This document shows, in pieces, positions 1-7,050 of a DNA stretch of 10,871 bases (its first letter is position 1; the number at the start of each line of letters is the position of its first letter). Position numbers and translations under genes: made by a program. Location of the stretch: assembly GCA_946613955.1 (NCBI GenBank), contig CAMOGC010000035.1, positions 1 through 10,871 on the forward strand, written 5' to 3'. The DNA is from an uncultured Clostridia bacterium (GTDB lineage: Bacteria; Bacillota_A; Clostridia; Christensenellales; Aristaeellaceae). The notes beneath the pieces were generated by a model. It saw nothing but the letters and a program-made list of their open reading frames with translations, did not search any database and was not told the origin of the DNA.

Positions 1-16
1 GGCGGGCCTCAGAACC

Positions 17-3000
17 TCAGGACCGGATCAGCCGGGCCAGGGTTTCGTAGAGCCGCTCCGGCTCCACAGGCTTGGAAAGATGGGCGTTCATGCCGGCCTG
101 AAGGGAACGCTCCACGTCCTCGTCAAAAACGTTGGCGGTCATGGCGATGATGGGAATCTCCCGGGCATCGGGCCGCTCCAGCGCGCGAATGGCGGCAGCG
201 GCGGTCAGCCCGTCCATCACCGGCATCCGGACGTCCATCAGGATGGCGTCATAATACCCGGCGGGATGCCCGGAGAACATGTCCACCGCTTCCTGCCCGT
301 TGGCGGCCCGCTCGGCGGAAACGTCCTCCAGCTCCAGCAAATCCATGAGGATTTCCGCGTTCTGTTCCACGTCCTCCGCCATGAGCACGCGCCGGCCGGC
401 CAGCACCTTGTCCGGCGATTCCTCAGGGGCAGCGGAGGCCGCCTGGCCGGAACGGGCAAGGAGCACCCCGTGGATACAGCGCAGGAGGCTGTCGGCAAAG
501 AGAGGCTTGGCGATGATGCTGTCCACGCCCTGGGATCGGGCCTCCTCATCGATAATGTCCCAGTTATAGCCCGTCAGCATGATGACGGCGGTGTCGTCCC
601 CCTCCTGGGAGCGAACCGCCCGGGTCAGCTCCAGACCGTTCATCTCCGGCATCTTATAATCCGTCAGGAGCAGAGCGTAGGGCCGGCCCTCCTGCCGCGC
701 GGCGCGCATGCGCTCCGGCGCCAGGGGAGCACGGGTTTCCGTATCCGCTTCGATGCCCATGGCCTGCAGCACGACCTGGGCGTGCTCGCAGGCGATTTCA
801 TCGTCATCCACCACCAGGGCGCGCAGGTTCTCCGGCAGGGACAGGCCCTGCTCCGGCAGCGCCTTCCGGGGGGAGGCGAGCAGGGGAATCGTAACGGTAA
901 AGACGGTTCCCACGCCTTTTTCGCTGTCCACCTGGATGGTTCCCTGCATCATTTCCACGAAGTTTTTCGTGATGGCCATGCCCAGGCCGCTGCCGCCGTA
1001 GCGGTTGGTGGCGGTGGCGTCCTCCTGGGAGAAGGCCTCGAAGATTTTGGGAAGAAAGGCTTTGTCCATCCCCACGCCGGTATCCCGGATGGTAAAGCGG
1101 AGCTGGCAGCGGTTCTCTTCACGGGAAAACTGCTCCGCGGTCAGGCTGACTTCGCCGGGGGACTCGGTAAACTTGACGGCGTTGCCCAGGATGTTGATCA
1201 GCACCTGCTTGAGCTTCATGTCGTCGCCGACATAATAGTCCTCCGCCTGCCCGACGATGCCGCATTCATACCGCAGCCCCTTGTCGTCGCACTGGCCGCC
1301 CGCGATGATGTTGATCTGATCCAGGAATTCCCGGAAGGAAAACTCCTCGTTTTTGAGCACCATGCGGCCGGACTCGATACGGCTCATATCCAGAATATCG
1401 TTGATCAGGCCGAGCAGATGCCGGGCGCTGGCCCCGATTTTCTCCAGATGCTCCCGGGTTTTGGGGGACAGATCGGGGCTGCGCAGGGCGATGTTGTCCA
1501 GACCGATGATGGCGTTCATGGGCGTCCGGATCTCGTGGCTCATGTTGGAGAGAAAGCTGGTTTTGGCCCGGCTGGCCTCCTCGGCCAGCGCCTTCTCCAC
1601 CTCGCTCTGGCGCTCCCGCTTCTGGATGCCGTGATAGATTTCGAAAAGCACGAACAGCGCGACGATGATCAGGATGATCTGGGTGATTTCGCTGACCGAA
1701 TAGGCGGATTTTACGCCTTCCATCTGCCCGCGCAGGAAGGCCTCATCCTCCGGCGCGTCGGCCTCCAGGCCCGCCTCCCGCATCCGCTGGGCGTAATGAT
1801 CCCGGATCGGAACCACGGAGCGGTCCAGGGCGTCCTCGGTTTCCTGGGAAACCCAGATGGTGGAGGCGTAGAGGATCAGCGCGAAGAGCACCACCCAGAC
1901 CACCACCGTGCGGCCGAAGCGCTTTTCCCGATCCCTCCGGAAAACCCGGCGGAAATAGAACAGCCCCAGGATGCTCCAGGCGGCCAGGATGAAATAGGAC
2001 TCCATGGACAGGGTCTTCACATCCGTCAGGTTGGGTACCAGGAACACCAGGGCGTAGAGGAGGGAAACCGCCATGCCCGCGGCGCCGAAGAAGACGAAAC
2101 GACGGCTGCCCTCCCGCCGGGCGGTTTTGAAGGCCGAGGCGGAGGCGTAGGCGTAGGCGACGGAGGCGCCGACGGTGGTCACATCCACGATCCAGCTGAT
2201 GGCCGTTCTCCCCAGGAAGGGCAGGACGACGGAAACCAGGGAGATGGCCAGAATGGCGTTTTTCGGAACGGCGTGGGCGTCCAGCTTTCCGAACCAGCCC
2301 CGGAGCATGCCGTCGCCGGACATGGCCCGGATCAGGCGGCTGAGGGCGATATAATTGCCGATGAGCCCGGTAAAGATGGCGCAGAGGGCGGCAGCGCCCA
2401 GCAGGACGGAGCCGAAGGAACCGAGGGCATTCTGGGCGGCGAAAAAGGCAGGCTGGGAGGCGAGACCGTCATAGCGGCCCAGGTTCGCCACATAGTCCAC
2501 CCACGAGGCGCAGCCCTCCGGCAGCGCCGTGACGGCCAGCAGCGCCAGCAGGATATAGGCCGCGGCCGCGGCGACCACCGCGAGAGCGAGAATCAGGAAG
2601 GATTTTTTCAGGGGGAAGCGGGCTTCCTCCGCGGAATGGGAGATGGACTCGAACCCTACGAAGGCCCAGGGCGTCAGAGCGAAGATGGTCAGCACCCCGC
2701 CCACCTCGCTGTTGTTGGGCGAGAAGGCGGGCGCGAAGCTCGAGCTTCCGCTTCCCGCGGCCGCGGCAAAGCAAACGACCACGCCCCCGAAGAGGAGAAC
2801 GGCCATGAGAATCTGGACGCCCTCGGCCCTTTTGCGGCGCAGGCACAGCAGGGCCGCCACGGCCAGGGCCGCCACGGCCAGCAGGATTTCGCCCATATAA
2901 ACGTCATACCCGGCGACGACATAATGGAAGCCGAACTGGAACAGGGAGCCGAAAAGGGTGCGCGCGATCAGGGGCAGCGCCGAGGCGTTGGCCCAGATGA

Positions 3001-3325
3001 TGGCAATATAGGTCAGAATCAGGAACCAGGCGCTGACAAATCCGTGATCATGGCCGAAGCATTCGCTGGCATAGGCATAGACGCCGCCGCAGCCGGAGAA
3101 GCGGTTCATCAGAAAATGATAGTTGGCCGCCAGAATCAGCATGATCAGCGCGCCGATGCCGATGCCCAGGGCGGTTCCCAACGGGCCGGCCACGGGCAGG
3201 AAGGTGGTTCCCGGCATGACAAAAGCGCCCCAGCCCACGCTGCACCCGAAGGCCAGCGCCCAGGCACCCGGGGCGGAAAGATAGGGGGAAAACCCGCGCT
3301 TTTCGCGGGGAGCGGGATTGCTCAC
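17..3325 (-). CDS. APC-family amino-acid permease fused to a hybrid histidine kinase with two receiver domains
   Basis: This is a probable transporter-type sensor kinase. Residues 1-460 form a complete APC permease with about 12 membrane segments. TM1 has [11 protein letters not shown]6 is followed by [15 protein letters not shown], and the cytoplasmic TM8-TM9 loop (about 329-356) has the family's [12 protein letters not shown] and VPKN. Basic residues (RRKR 163-166, FRRVFRRDR 458-466) fit the positive-inside rule. TM13 (about 470-492), an acidic external loop of about 54 residues and TM14 (about 546-566) lead to the kinase. HisKA has H597 in [10 protein letters not shown]. The HATPase has N715, DTGVGM (D748) and [11 protein letters not shown]1 (about 834-957) has D889 and K940. 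REC2 (about 978-1100) has D1031 and K1085. All key residues are intact. The GTG start follows AAGGGAG. The plain permease family transports amino acids, so amino acids are a reasonable but unproven ligand. Whether it still transports is unknown. The design recalls CbrA, where an SLC5-type transporter is fused to a kinase. It is the last gene of the operon in view; the 16 bp after its stop show no terminator. Confidence 0.93.
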   Translation of the reverse strand: MSNPAPREKRGFSPYLSAPGAWALAFGCSVGWGAFVMPGTTFLPVAGPLGTALGIGIGALIMLILAANYHFLMNRFSGCGGVYAYASECFGHDHGFVSAWFLILTYIAIIWANASALPLIARTLFGSLFQFGFHYVVAGYDVYMGEILLAVAALAVAALLCLRRKRAEGVQILMAVLLFGGVVVCFAAAAGSGSSSFAPAFSPNNSEVGGVLTIFALTPWAFVGFESISHSAEEARFPLKKSFLILALAVVAAAAAYILLALLAVTALPEGCASWVDYVANLGRYDGLASQPAFFAAQNALGSFGSVLLGAAALCAIFTGLIGNYIALSRLIRAMSGDGMLRGWFGKLDAHAVPKNAILAISLVSVVLPFLGRTAISWIVDVTTVGASVAYAYASASAFKTARREGSRRFVFFGAAGMAVSLLYALVFLVPNLTDVKTLSMESYFILAAWSILGLFYFRRVFRRDREKRFGRTVVVWVVLFALILYASTIWVSQETEDALDRSVVPIRDHYAQRMREAGLEADAPEDEAFLRGQMEGVKSAYSVSEITQIILIIVALFVLFEIYHGIQKRERQSEVEKALAEEASRAKTSFLSNMSHEIRTPMNAIIGLDNIALRSPDLSPKTREHLEKIGASARHLLGLINDILDMSRIESGRMVLKNEEFSFREFLDQINIIAGGQCDDKGLRYECGIVGQAEDYYVGDDMKLKQVLINILGNAVKFTESPGEVSLTAEQFSREENRCQLRFTIRDTGVGMDKAFLPKIFEAFSQEDATATNRYGGSGLGMAITKNFVEMMQGTIQVDSEKGVGTVFTVTIPLLASPRKALPEQGLSLPENLRALVVDDDEIACEHAQVVLQAMGIEADTETRAPLAPERMRAARQEGRPYALLLTDYKMPEMNGLELTRAVRSQEGDDTAVIMLTGYNWDIIDEEARSQGVDSIIAKPLFADSLLRCIHGVLLARSGQAASAAPEESPDKVLAGRRVLMAEDVEQNAEILMDLLELEDVSAERAANGQEAVDMFSGHPAGYYDAILMDVRMPVMDGLTAAAAIRALERPDAREIPIIAMTANVFDEDVERSLQAGMNAHLSKPVEPERLYETLARLIRS

Positions 3326-3334
3326 ATTCTTCAG

Positions 3335-3341
3335 CTCCCTT
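3335..3341 (-). promoter_or_regulatory. Ribosome binding site for the GTG start of the permease-kinase, with an overlapping ATG-TGA
   Basis: AAGGGAG ends 9 nt before the GTG at 3325. The bases at the start read AATGTGAGC. An ATG at 3327 sits at better spacing (7 nt) but is followed at once by TGA, while the shifted GTG opens the 1102-codon frame. No in-frame ATG exists before the first membrane segment, so GTG is the real start. The overlapping start-stop pair may lower translation. Confidence 0.6.
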
Positions 3342-3345
3342 CCAT

Positions 3346-3364
3346 CGCCGGTTTATTCCCGGCG
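3346..3364 (-). other. Small intergenic hairpin between Hpt and permease-kinase genes
   Basis: A 6-bp stem (CGCCGG with CCGGCG) around a 7-nt AT-rich loop lies in the 51-bp gap. There is no T-tract, so it is not a terminator. It could stabilise or process the message, or simply be chance in GC-rich DNA. It leaves the downstream ribosome site free. Confidence 0.35.
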
Positions 3365-3376
3365 GAACGGCTGACT

Positions 3377-3745
3377 TTACGCTTCCTCGTAGCGGCGGAT
3401 GCCGTCGGCGGCGGCCTGATACAGCGTCTCCACCCGGCCCAGAAGTTCCTTTACCTGGGCGTCGGTCAGGCTCCGGGGATGGCCGGGACGATATTCCTCC
3501 GTGATTTCGGAGGCGACGTCCGCCAGGGAGGTCAGCCCCAGATTGGCGCAGACGCCCTTGACGGCGTGCGCGGTTTCAAAGAGACCGGTCGGATCCATGG
3601 AGCGCCCGGCAGCCAGCAGGGCGTCGATCACGCCGTTGTGGGTAAACTTGCGGATATGCTTGTCGATCAGTTTGTCCATCCGAAGCACCCGCAGGGCCTG
3701 CTGATAGTCCCCGCCCATTTCCCGATACAGTTCCTCAAGCGTCAT
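3377..3745 (-). CDS. Stand-alone Hpt (histidine phosphotransfer) protein
   Basis: This is a small cytosolic carrier that moves phosphate between receiver domains in a multistep phosphorelay. The 122 residues are the normal size for a free Hpt helical bundle. The phospho-accepting histidine is H60 in ETAHAVKGVCANLG, which fits the family's HxxKG core followed by small and Asn/Leu residues. No kinase domain is attached. The ATG overlaps the stop of the REC-GGDEF-EAL gene (ATGA, 3742-3745), so translation is probably coupled. The permease-kinase starts 51 bp after the TAA. Because both neighbouring kinases are hybrids ending in receivers and neither has its own Hpt domain, this protein is the obvious shuttle from their receivers to the receiver of the EAL protein. 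That route is inferred from context. Confidence 0.92.
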   Translation of the reverse strand: MTLEELYREMGGDYQQALRVLRMDKLIDKHIRKFTHNGVIDALLAAGRSMDPTGLFETAHAVKGVCANLGLTSLADVASEITEEYRPGHPRSLTDAQVKELLGRVETLYQAAADGIRRYEEA

Positions 3746-5439
3746 GGCTGTTTGTTCCTTTCCCTCTCCCGCTCCAGGCGCAGCAGGCGCTCAAATTCCT
3801 CCGGCGGCAGGGGACGGGAGAAATAGAATCCCTGCACCAGATCGCAGCCGCCCATTGTCAGAAGATCCAGCTGCCCCTTTGTTTCCACGCCCTCGGCTAC
3901 CACCCGCACCCGCAGGTAGCGGGCGATGTCCAGAATCAGGGAAACCAGGCGGCGGTCGGTTTCGCTGCTTTCGATGTTGCGGATAAACTTCATGTCCATT
4001 TTCAGGACGTCAATGGGCATTTCGGAGAGCATGTTCAGGGAGGAATAGCCGGAGCCGAAATCGTCCATCTCGATATGGAAGCCCGTCTCCCGCAGACGCC
4101 GAACCACCTCCGGCACGCTCTGGCCGTTATCTGTATAGGCGGATTCGGTAATTTCCAGCAGGATATCGTCAAACCCGAGCCCGTTGTCGGCCATGACCCC
4201 CACCAGCCGCTCTGTCAGAGCGGGCTCAAAGAGCTCGGCCCGGGAGAGGTTGACGGAGACGGGCAGCGTGACGCCGAACTGATCCCGCCAGCGGGCCACC
4301 TGGGCGGCGGCCTCCTGCCAGACGAAGCGATCCACGATCCCGATCATCCCGTTCCGCTCAAAAAGGGGGATGAATTCGCCGGGAGAAATCATGCCCAGCT
4401 CCGGATGGTTCCATCGGACCAGGGCCTCTGCGCTGGAAAGCCGGGGCGGGTTGAGACGAATGTCGTATTTGGGCTGATAGAAGACCCGGAACTGGGCCTC
4501 TTCCACGGCCCTGCGCAGATCGTTCAGCAGGCGCTGGTTCCGCAGCTCCCGGGCCCGTATGGCTTCGTCATAGATCATCAGGGAGGTTCGGTAGCTGCCG
4601 CGGATCATGTTGCAGGCGGTGCGGGCCAGGTCGAAGAGCGCCGCCGGCTCCATGCCCTCCTGCCAGGGCGTGACCCCCATCCGGAGGCTGATGTTGGCGC
4701 CGGGAAAGGCGCGGTTGATCTCCGACTGGAACCGGTTCAGCACGGCGGCGTAATCCGGCTGGGCCACGCAGTAAATCGCGAAGCGGTCGGACTCGTTGCG
4801 GGAGGCGATGCCTTCGGTTCCCGCAAGGAAGGCGCGGACGGCGTCGCCCAGGGTCCGGAGCACCTGATTGCCGAAGGCCCGGCCGTGCAGGGCGTTCACG
4901 GAATGAAACTGGTTGATGTTCATGACCACGGCGTCCATCCGCAGCTCCGGATGAAAATGGTACAGCCGGTTGGCATACTCGAAAAAGAAATTCCGGCTGT
5001 AGAGCCCGGTCAGCTCATCCCGCTCGGCGGCGGCGATGAGCTGGCGGCCTTCGCTTAGCTCGATGATGCGGCGGACGCGGGCCAGAATGACCTCCGGCAT
5101 ATCGAAGGGCTTGGTGATAAAATCCGCTGCCCCCAGATGAAGGGCCCGCAGCTCCGCGCTTTTATCCGCGGTCAGCACAAGCACAGGGATGGCGTGCAGC
5201 CGCTCTTCCCCGCGGACGGCCTCCAGCACCTCGTAACCGTTCATGACCGGCATCATCAGATCCAGCAGCACGGCGGAAAGGCTTCCCGCCCGGGCCCGCA
5301 TCATTTCCAGGGCTTCCTGCCCGTTTTCGGCAAAGCAGACCTCGTATTCATCTTCCAGGATGACCCCCAGGGCGTCCCGGTTGATTTCCTGATCGTCCAC
5401 CACAAGAATCTGGCGAAGGAACTGTCGGGAATGGATCAT
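3742..5439 (-). CDS. REC-GGDEF(degenerate)-EAL response regulator, probable c-di-GMP phosphodiesterase
   Basis: This response regulator is predicted to hydrolyse the second messenger c-di-GMP to pGpG under phosphorelay control. Of 565 residues, the receiver (about 9-128) has D15/D16, acceptor D60 in LLDLMMPVMNG, T90 and K110. A GGDEF-family domain follows (about 136-292), entered by RDELTGLYSR. Its signature is replaced by ESDRF (216-220) and the metal and substrate positions are altered (NINQF, NALHGRAFGN), so cyclase activity is very unlikely. The EAL domain (about 305-550) looks catalytic: E338 in EALVRW, N397 in NLSR, E429 in EITES, D459/D460 in DDFGSGYSS, K480, E516 in AEGVET and Q536. 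The start codon overlaps the upstream kinase stop (ATGA, 5436-5439) and is preceded by AAAGGAGG. The stop overlaps the Hpt start in the same way. It is the likely output of this system. The dead GGDEF domain may be a nucleotide-binding regulator of the EAL domain, as in known composite proteins. Confidence 0.94.
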   Translation of the reverse strand: MIHSRQFLRQILVVDDQEINRDALGVILEDEYEVCFAENGQEALEMMRARAGSLSAVLLDLMMPVMNGYEVLEAVRGEERLHAIPVLVLTADKSAELRALHLGAADFITKPFDMPEVILARVRRIIELSEGRQLIAAAERDELTGLYSRNFFFEYANRLYHFHPELRMDAVVMNINQFHSVNALHGRAFGNQVLRTLGDAVRAFLAGTEGIASRNESDRFAIYCVAQPDYAAVLNRFQSEINRAFPGANISLRMGVTPWQEGMEPAALFDLARTACNMIRGSYRTSLMIYDEAIRARELRNQRLLNDLRRAVEEAQFRVFYQPKYDIRLNPPRLSSAEALVRWNHPELGMISPGEFIPLFERNGMIGIVDRFVWQEAAAQVARWRDQFGVTLPVSVNLSRAELFEPALTERLVGVMADNGLGFDDILLEITESAYTDNGQSVPEVVRRLRETGFHIEMDDFGSGYSSLNMLSEMPIDVLKMDMKFIRNIESSETDRRLVSLILDIARYLRVRVVAEGVETKGQLDLLTMGGCDLVQGFYFSRPLPPEEFERLLRLERERERNKQP

Positions 5440-6932
5440 GGACCCTTCCCTCCTTTCGGGTTCGGATGATTCCGGAGCTGCTCCCGGAGGGTCCGGTAGA
5501 GCAGGTCCGCATCCGCTGGCTTGGCCAGATGGGCGTTCATGCCGGAGGCCAGGGACTGGCGGATATCACTTTCAAAGGCGTTGGCGCTCAGGGCGATGAT
5601 GGGAACCCCCCGGGCGTCGGGCCGGTTCATGGCCCGCATCCTTCGGGTCGCCTCCAGCCCGTCCATGACCGGCATGCGCAGATCCATCAGCACCGCGTCA
5701 TAATGCCAGGCGGGGAAGCGGCCGAAAAGATCCAGGGCCTCCCGCCCGTTCTCCGCGTGATCGCTTTCCACCCCTTCCAGCTCCAGAAGGTCCTGAACGA
5801 TCTCCGCGTTTTCCGGCACATCCTCCACGATCAGCACCCGCCGGCCGGAGAGGGAAGGCAGATCCTCCTCCGGAGGGGGCAGGGTGACTTCCTCGGCGGC
5901 GGGGGCCAGCGGCAGGGTCACCGTAAAGACGGAACCCCGCCCTTTTTCGCTCTGGACGGCGATCTCACCGCCCATGGCGTCCACGATCCGCTTCGTCAGA
6001 GCCAGGCCGAGCCCACCCCCGCCGTGGCGGGAGGTGGAGCCTTCGTCCTCCCGGGCAAAGGGATCGAAAACCCGGGGGAGAAAACCGGGGCTCATGCCGC
6101 AGCCCGTATCCGAAACGGTAAACCGAAAACGCCGGACGCCCTTTTCTTCCGGGAGGGACTCCACGGAAAAACGGACGTTTCCCGGCGGATCGGTAAATTT
6201 GACGGCGTTGTCCAGAAGGCTTTCCAGCACCTGGCGCAGGCGGGGACCGTCCCCCAGAACGCGGCCGGGGAGATCCGGCAGGGGATCGCACTCGCAGGTC
6301 AGCCCCTTTTCGGCGCACCTCTCCCGGGTCTCGGCGCTGACATCCTCCAGGAGGGGCCGGAGGGGGAAGGGTTCGCTCTGGAGGGCGAAGGTGCCCGCGG
6401 CCACGCTGTTGGAATCCAGCATATTGTTGACCAGGCGCAGCATCGTCTTCGCGCTCTGGCTGATTTTATCCAGCTTCTCCTTCGTTTCGGGGGACAGATC
6501 ACCGCTTTCCATGATGGCGCTGTCCATCCCGAGGATGACATTGAGCGGGGTTCGCATTTCGTGGCTGATGCTGGCCAGCAGGGCATCCCGGGTTCGGCTG
6601 GTCTCCTCGGAGGCGGTCAGGCGGGATTTCAGATGTTCGTTTTCCACGATTTCCCGGGTGATGCCCGAGAGCATCCGGTACATCACAAAGACAAAGACGC
6701 TGCCGCCGAAGAGGATTCCCGAGATCACCGGATCCGGCCGGCCGAAGAAGCCGACCGAAAGATAGCCCAGCAGGAAGAGCACCAGCAGGACGATGGGCAG
6801 CACCAGGGCGGAGCTGATGCTTTTTTTCGCGTTCAGGGTCCGGACATAACGGGCGAAGCGCACAAAGCCGACGATATTATAGACCATCAGCGCGCTTCCG
6901 AGAAAAACCAGCACCTGATTCAGCACATTCAT
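5436..6932 (-). CDS. Three-TM hybrid histidine kinase with C-terminal receiver domain
   Basis: This is a membrane sensor kinase that autophosphorylates on histidine and passes the phosphate to its own receiver. Of 498 residues, three hydrophobic segments (about 4-24, 41-63 and 68-88) form the N-terminus. The loops are too short for a ligand-binding domain, so sensing would be in or at the membrane, or through a partner. A short linker (89-115) leads to HisKA with H124 in SISHEMRTP. The HATPase domain follows, with the N-box N242 in DNAVKF, the G1 box DTGCGM (D275) and the G2 box HGGGGLGL (about 303-310). The receiver (about 364-487) has acidic residues E370/D371, phospho-acceptor D417 in LMDLRMPVMDG and K471, all intact. 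It is the first of four coupled signalling genes. Its last codons (encoding GGKGP) carry the ribosome site of the next gene, and its TGA overlaps the next ATG. The signal it detects is unknown. Confidence 0.93.
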   Translation of the reverse strand: MNVLNQVLVFLGSALMVYNIVGFVRFARYVRTLNAKKSISSALVLPIVLLVLFLLGYLSVGFFGRPDPVISGILFGGSVFVFVMYRMLSGITREIVENEHLKSRLTASEETSRTRDALLASISHEMRTPLNVILGMDSAIMESGDLSPETKEKLDKISQSAKTMLRLVNNMLDSNSVAAGTFALQSEPFPLRPLLEDVSAETRERCAEKGLTCECDPLPDLPGRVLGDGPRLRQVLESLLDNAVKFTDPPGNVRFSVESLPEEKGVRRFRFTVSDTGCGMSPGFLPRVFDPFAREDEGSTSRHGGGGLGLALTKRIVDAMGGEIAVQSEKGRGSVFTVTLPLAPAAEEVTLPPPEEDLPSLSGRRVLIVEDVPENAEIVQDLLELEGVESDHAENGREALDLFGRFPAWHYDAVLMDLRMPVMDGLEATRRMRAMNRPDARGVPIIALSANAFESDIRQSLASGMNAHLAKPADADLLYRTLREQLRNHPNPKGGKGP

Positions 6933-7050
6933 GCCTTCTCCCTCCCCCTCGCGTCGGGATCATCGCCGAAAAGGAACATCGCCTCTTCTCTCGTCCGCTG
7001 CATCGCCGCTTTCAGCCGCGAACGAACGGCAGGCGCCGCCGCGTCGCGCG
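6933..7050 (-). other. Intergenic gap between ppk1 and the kinase operon, no terminator seen
   Basis: These 118 bp have no T-tract hairpin and no recognisable -35/-10 pair, so transcription from ppk1 probably continues. The gap ends in a purine-rich ribosome site (GAGGGAGAAGG) just before the kinase ATG. A 24-codon frame with an ATG at 7003 runs to a TGA that overlaps the kinase ATG (6931-6929). It has no good ribosome site of its own, so it is not called as a gene. Confidence 0.5.

Noticed and set aside
80..3826. A 1248-codon open frame on the plus strand, opposite the permease-kinase and Hpt genes
   Set aside because: Its product is low-complexity, rich in Gly, His, Gln and Asp without any recognisable domain, and it mirrors genes with clear conserved motifs. 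Long antisense frames are expected in GC-rich DNA with biased third positions.
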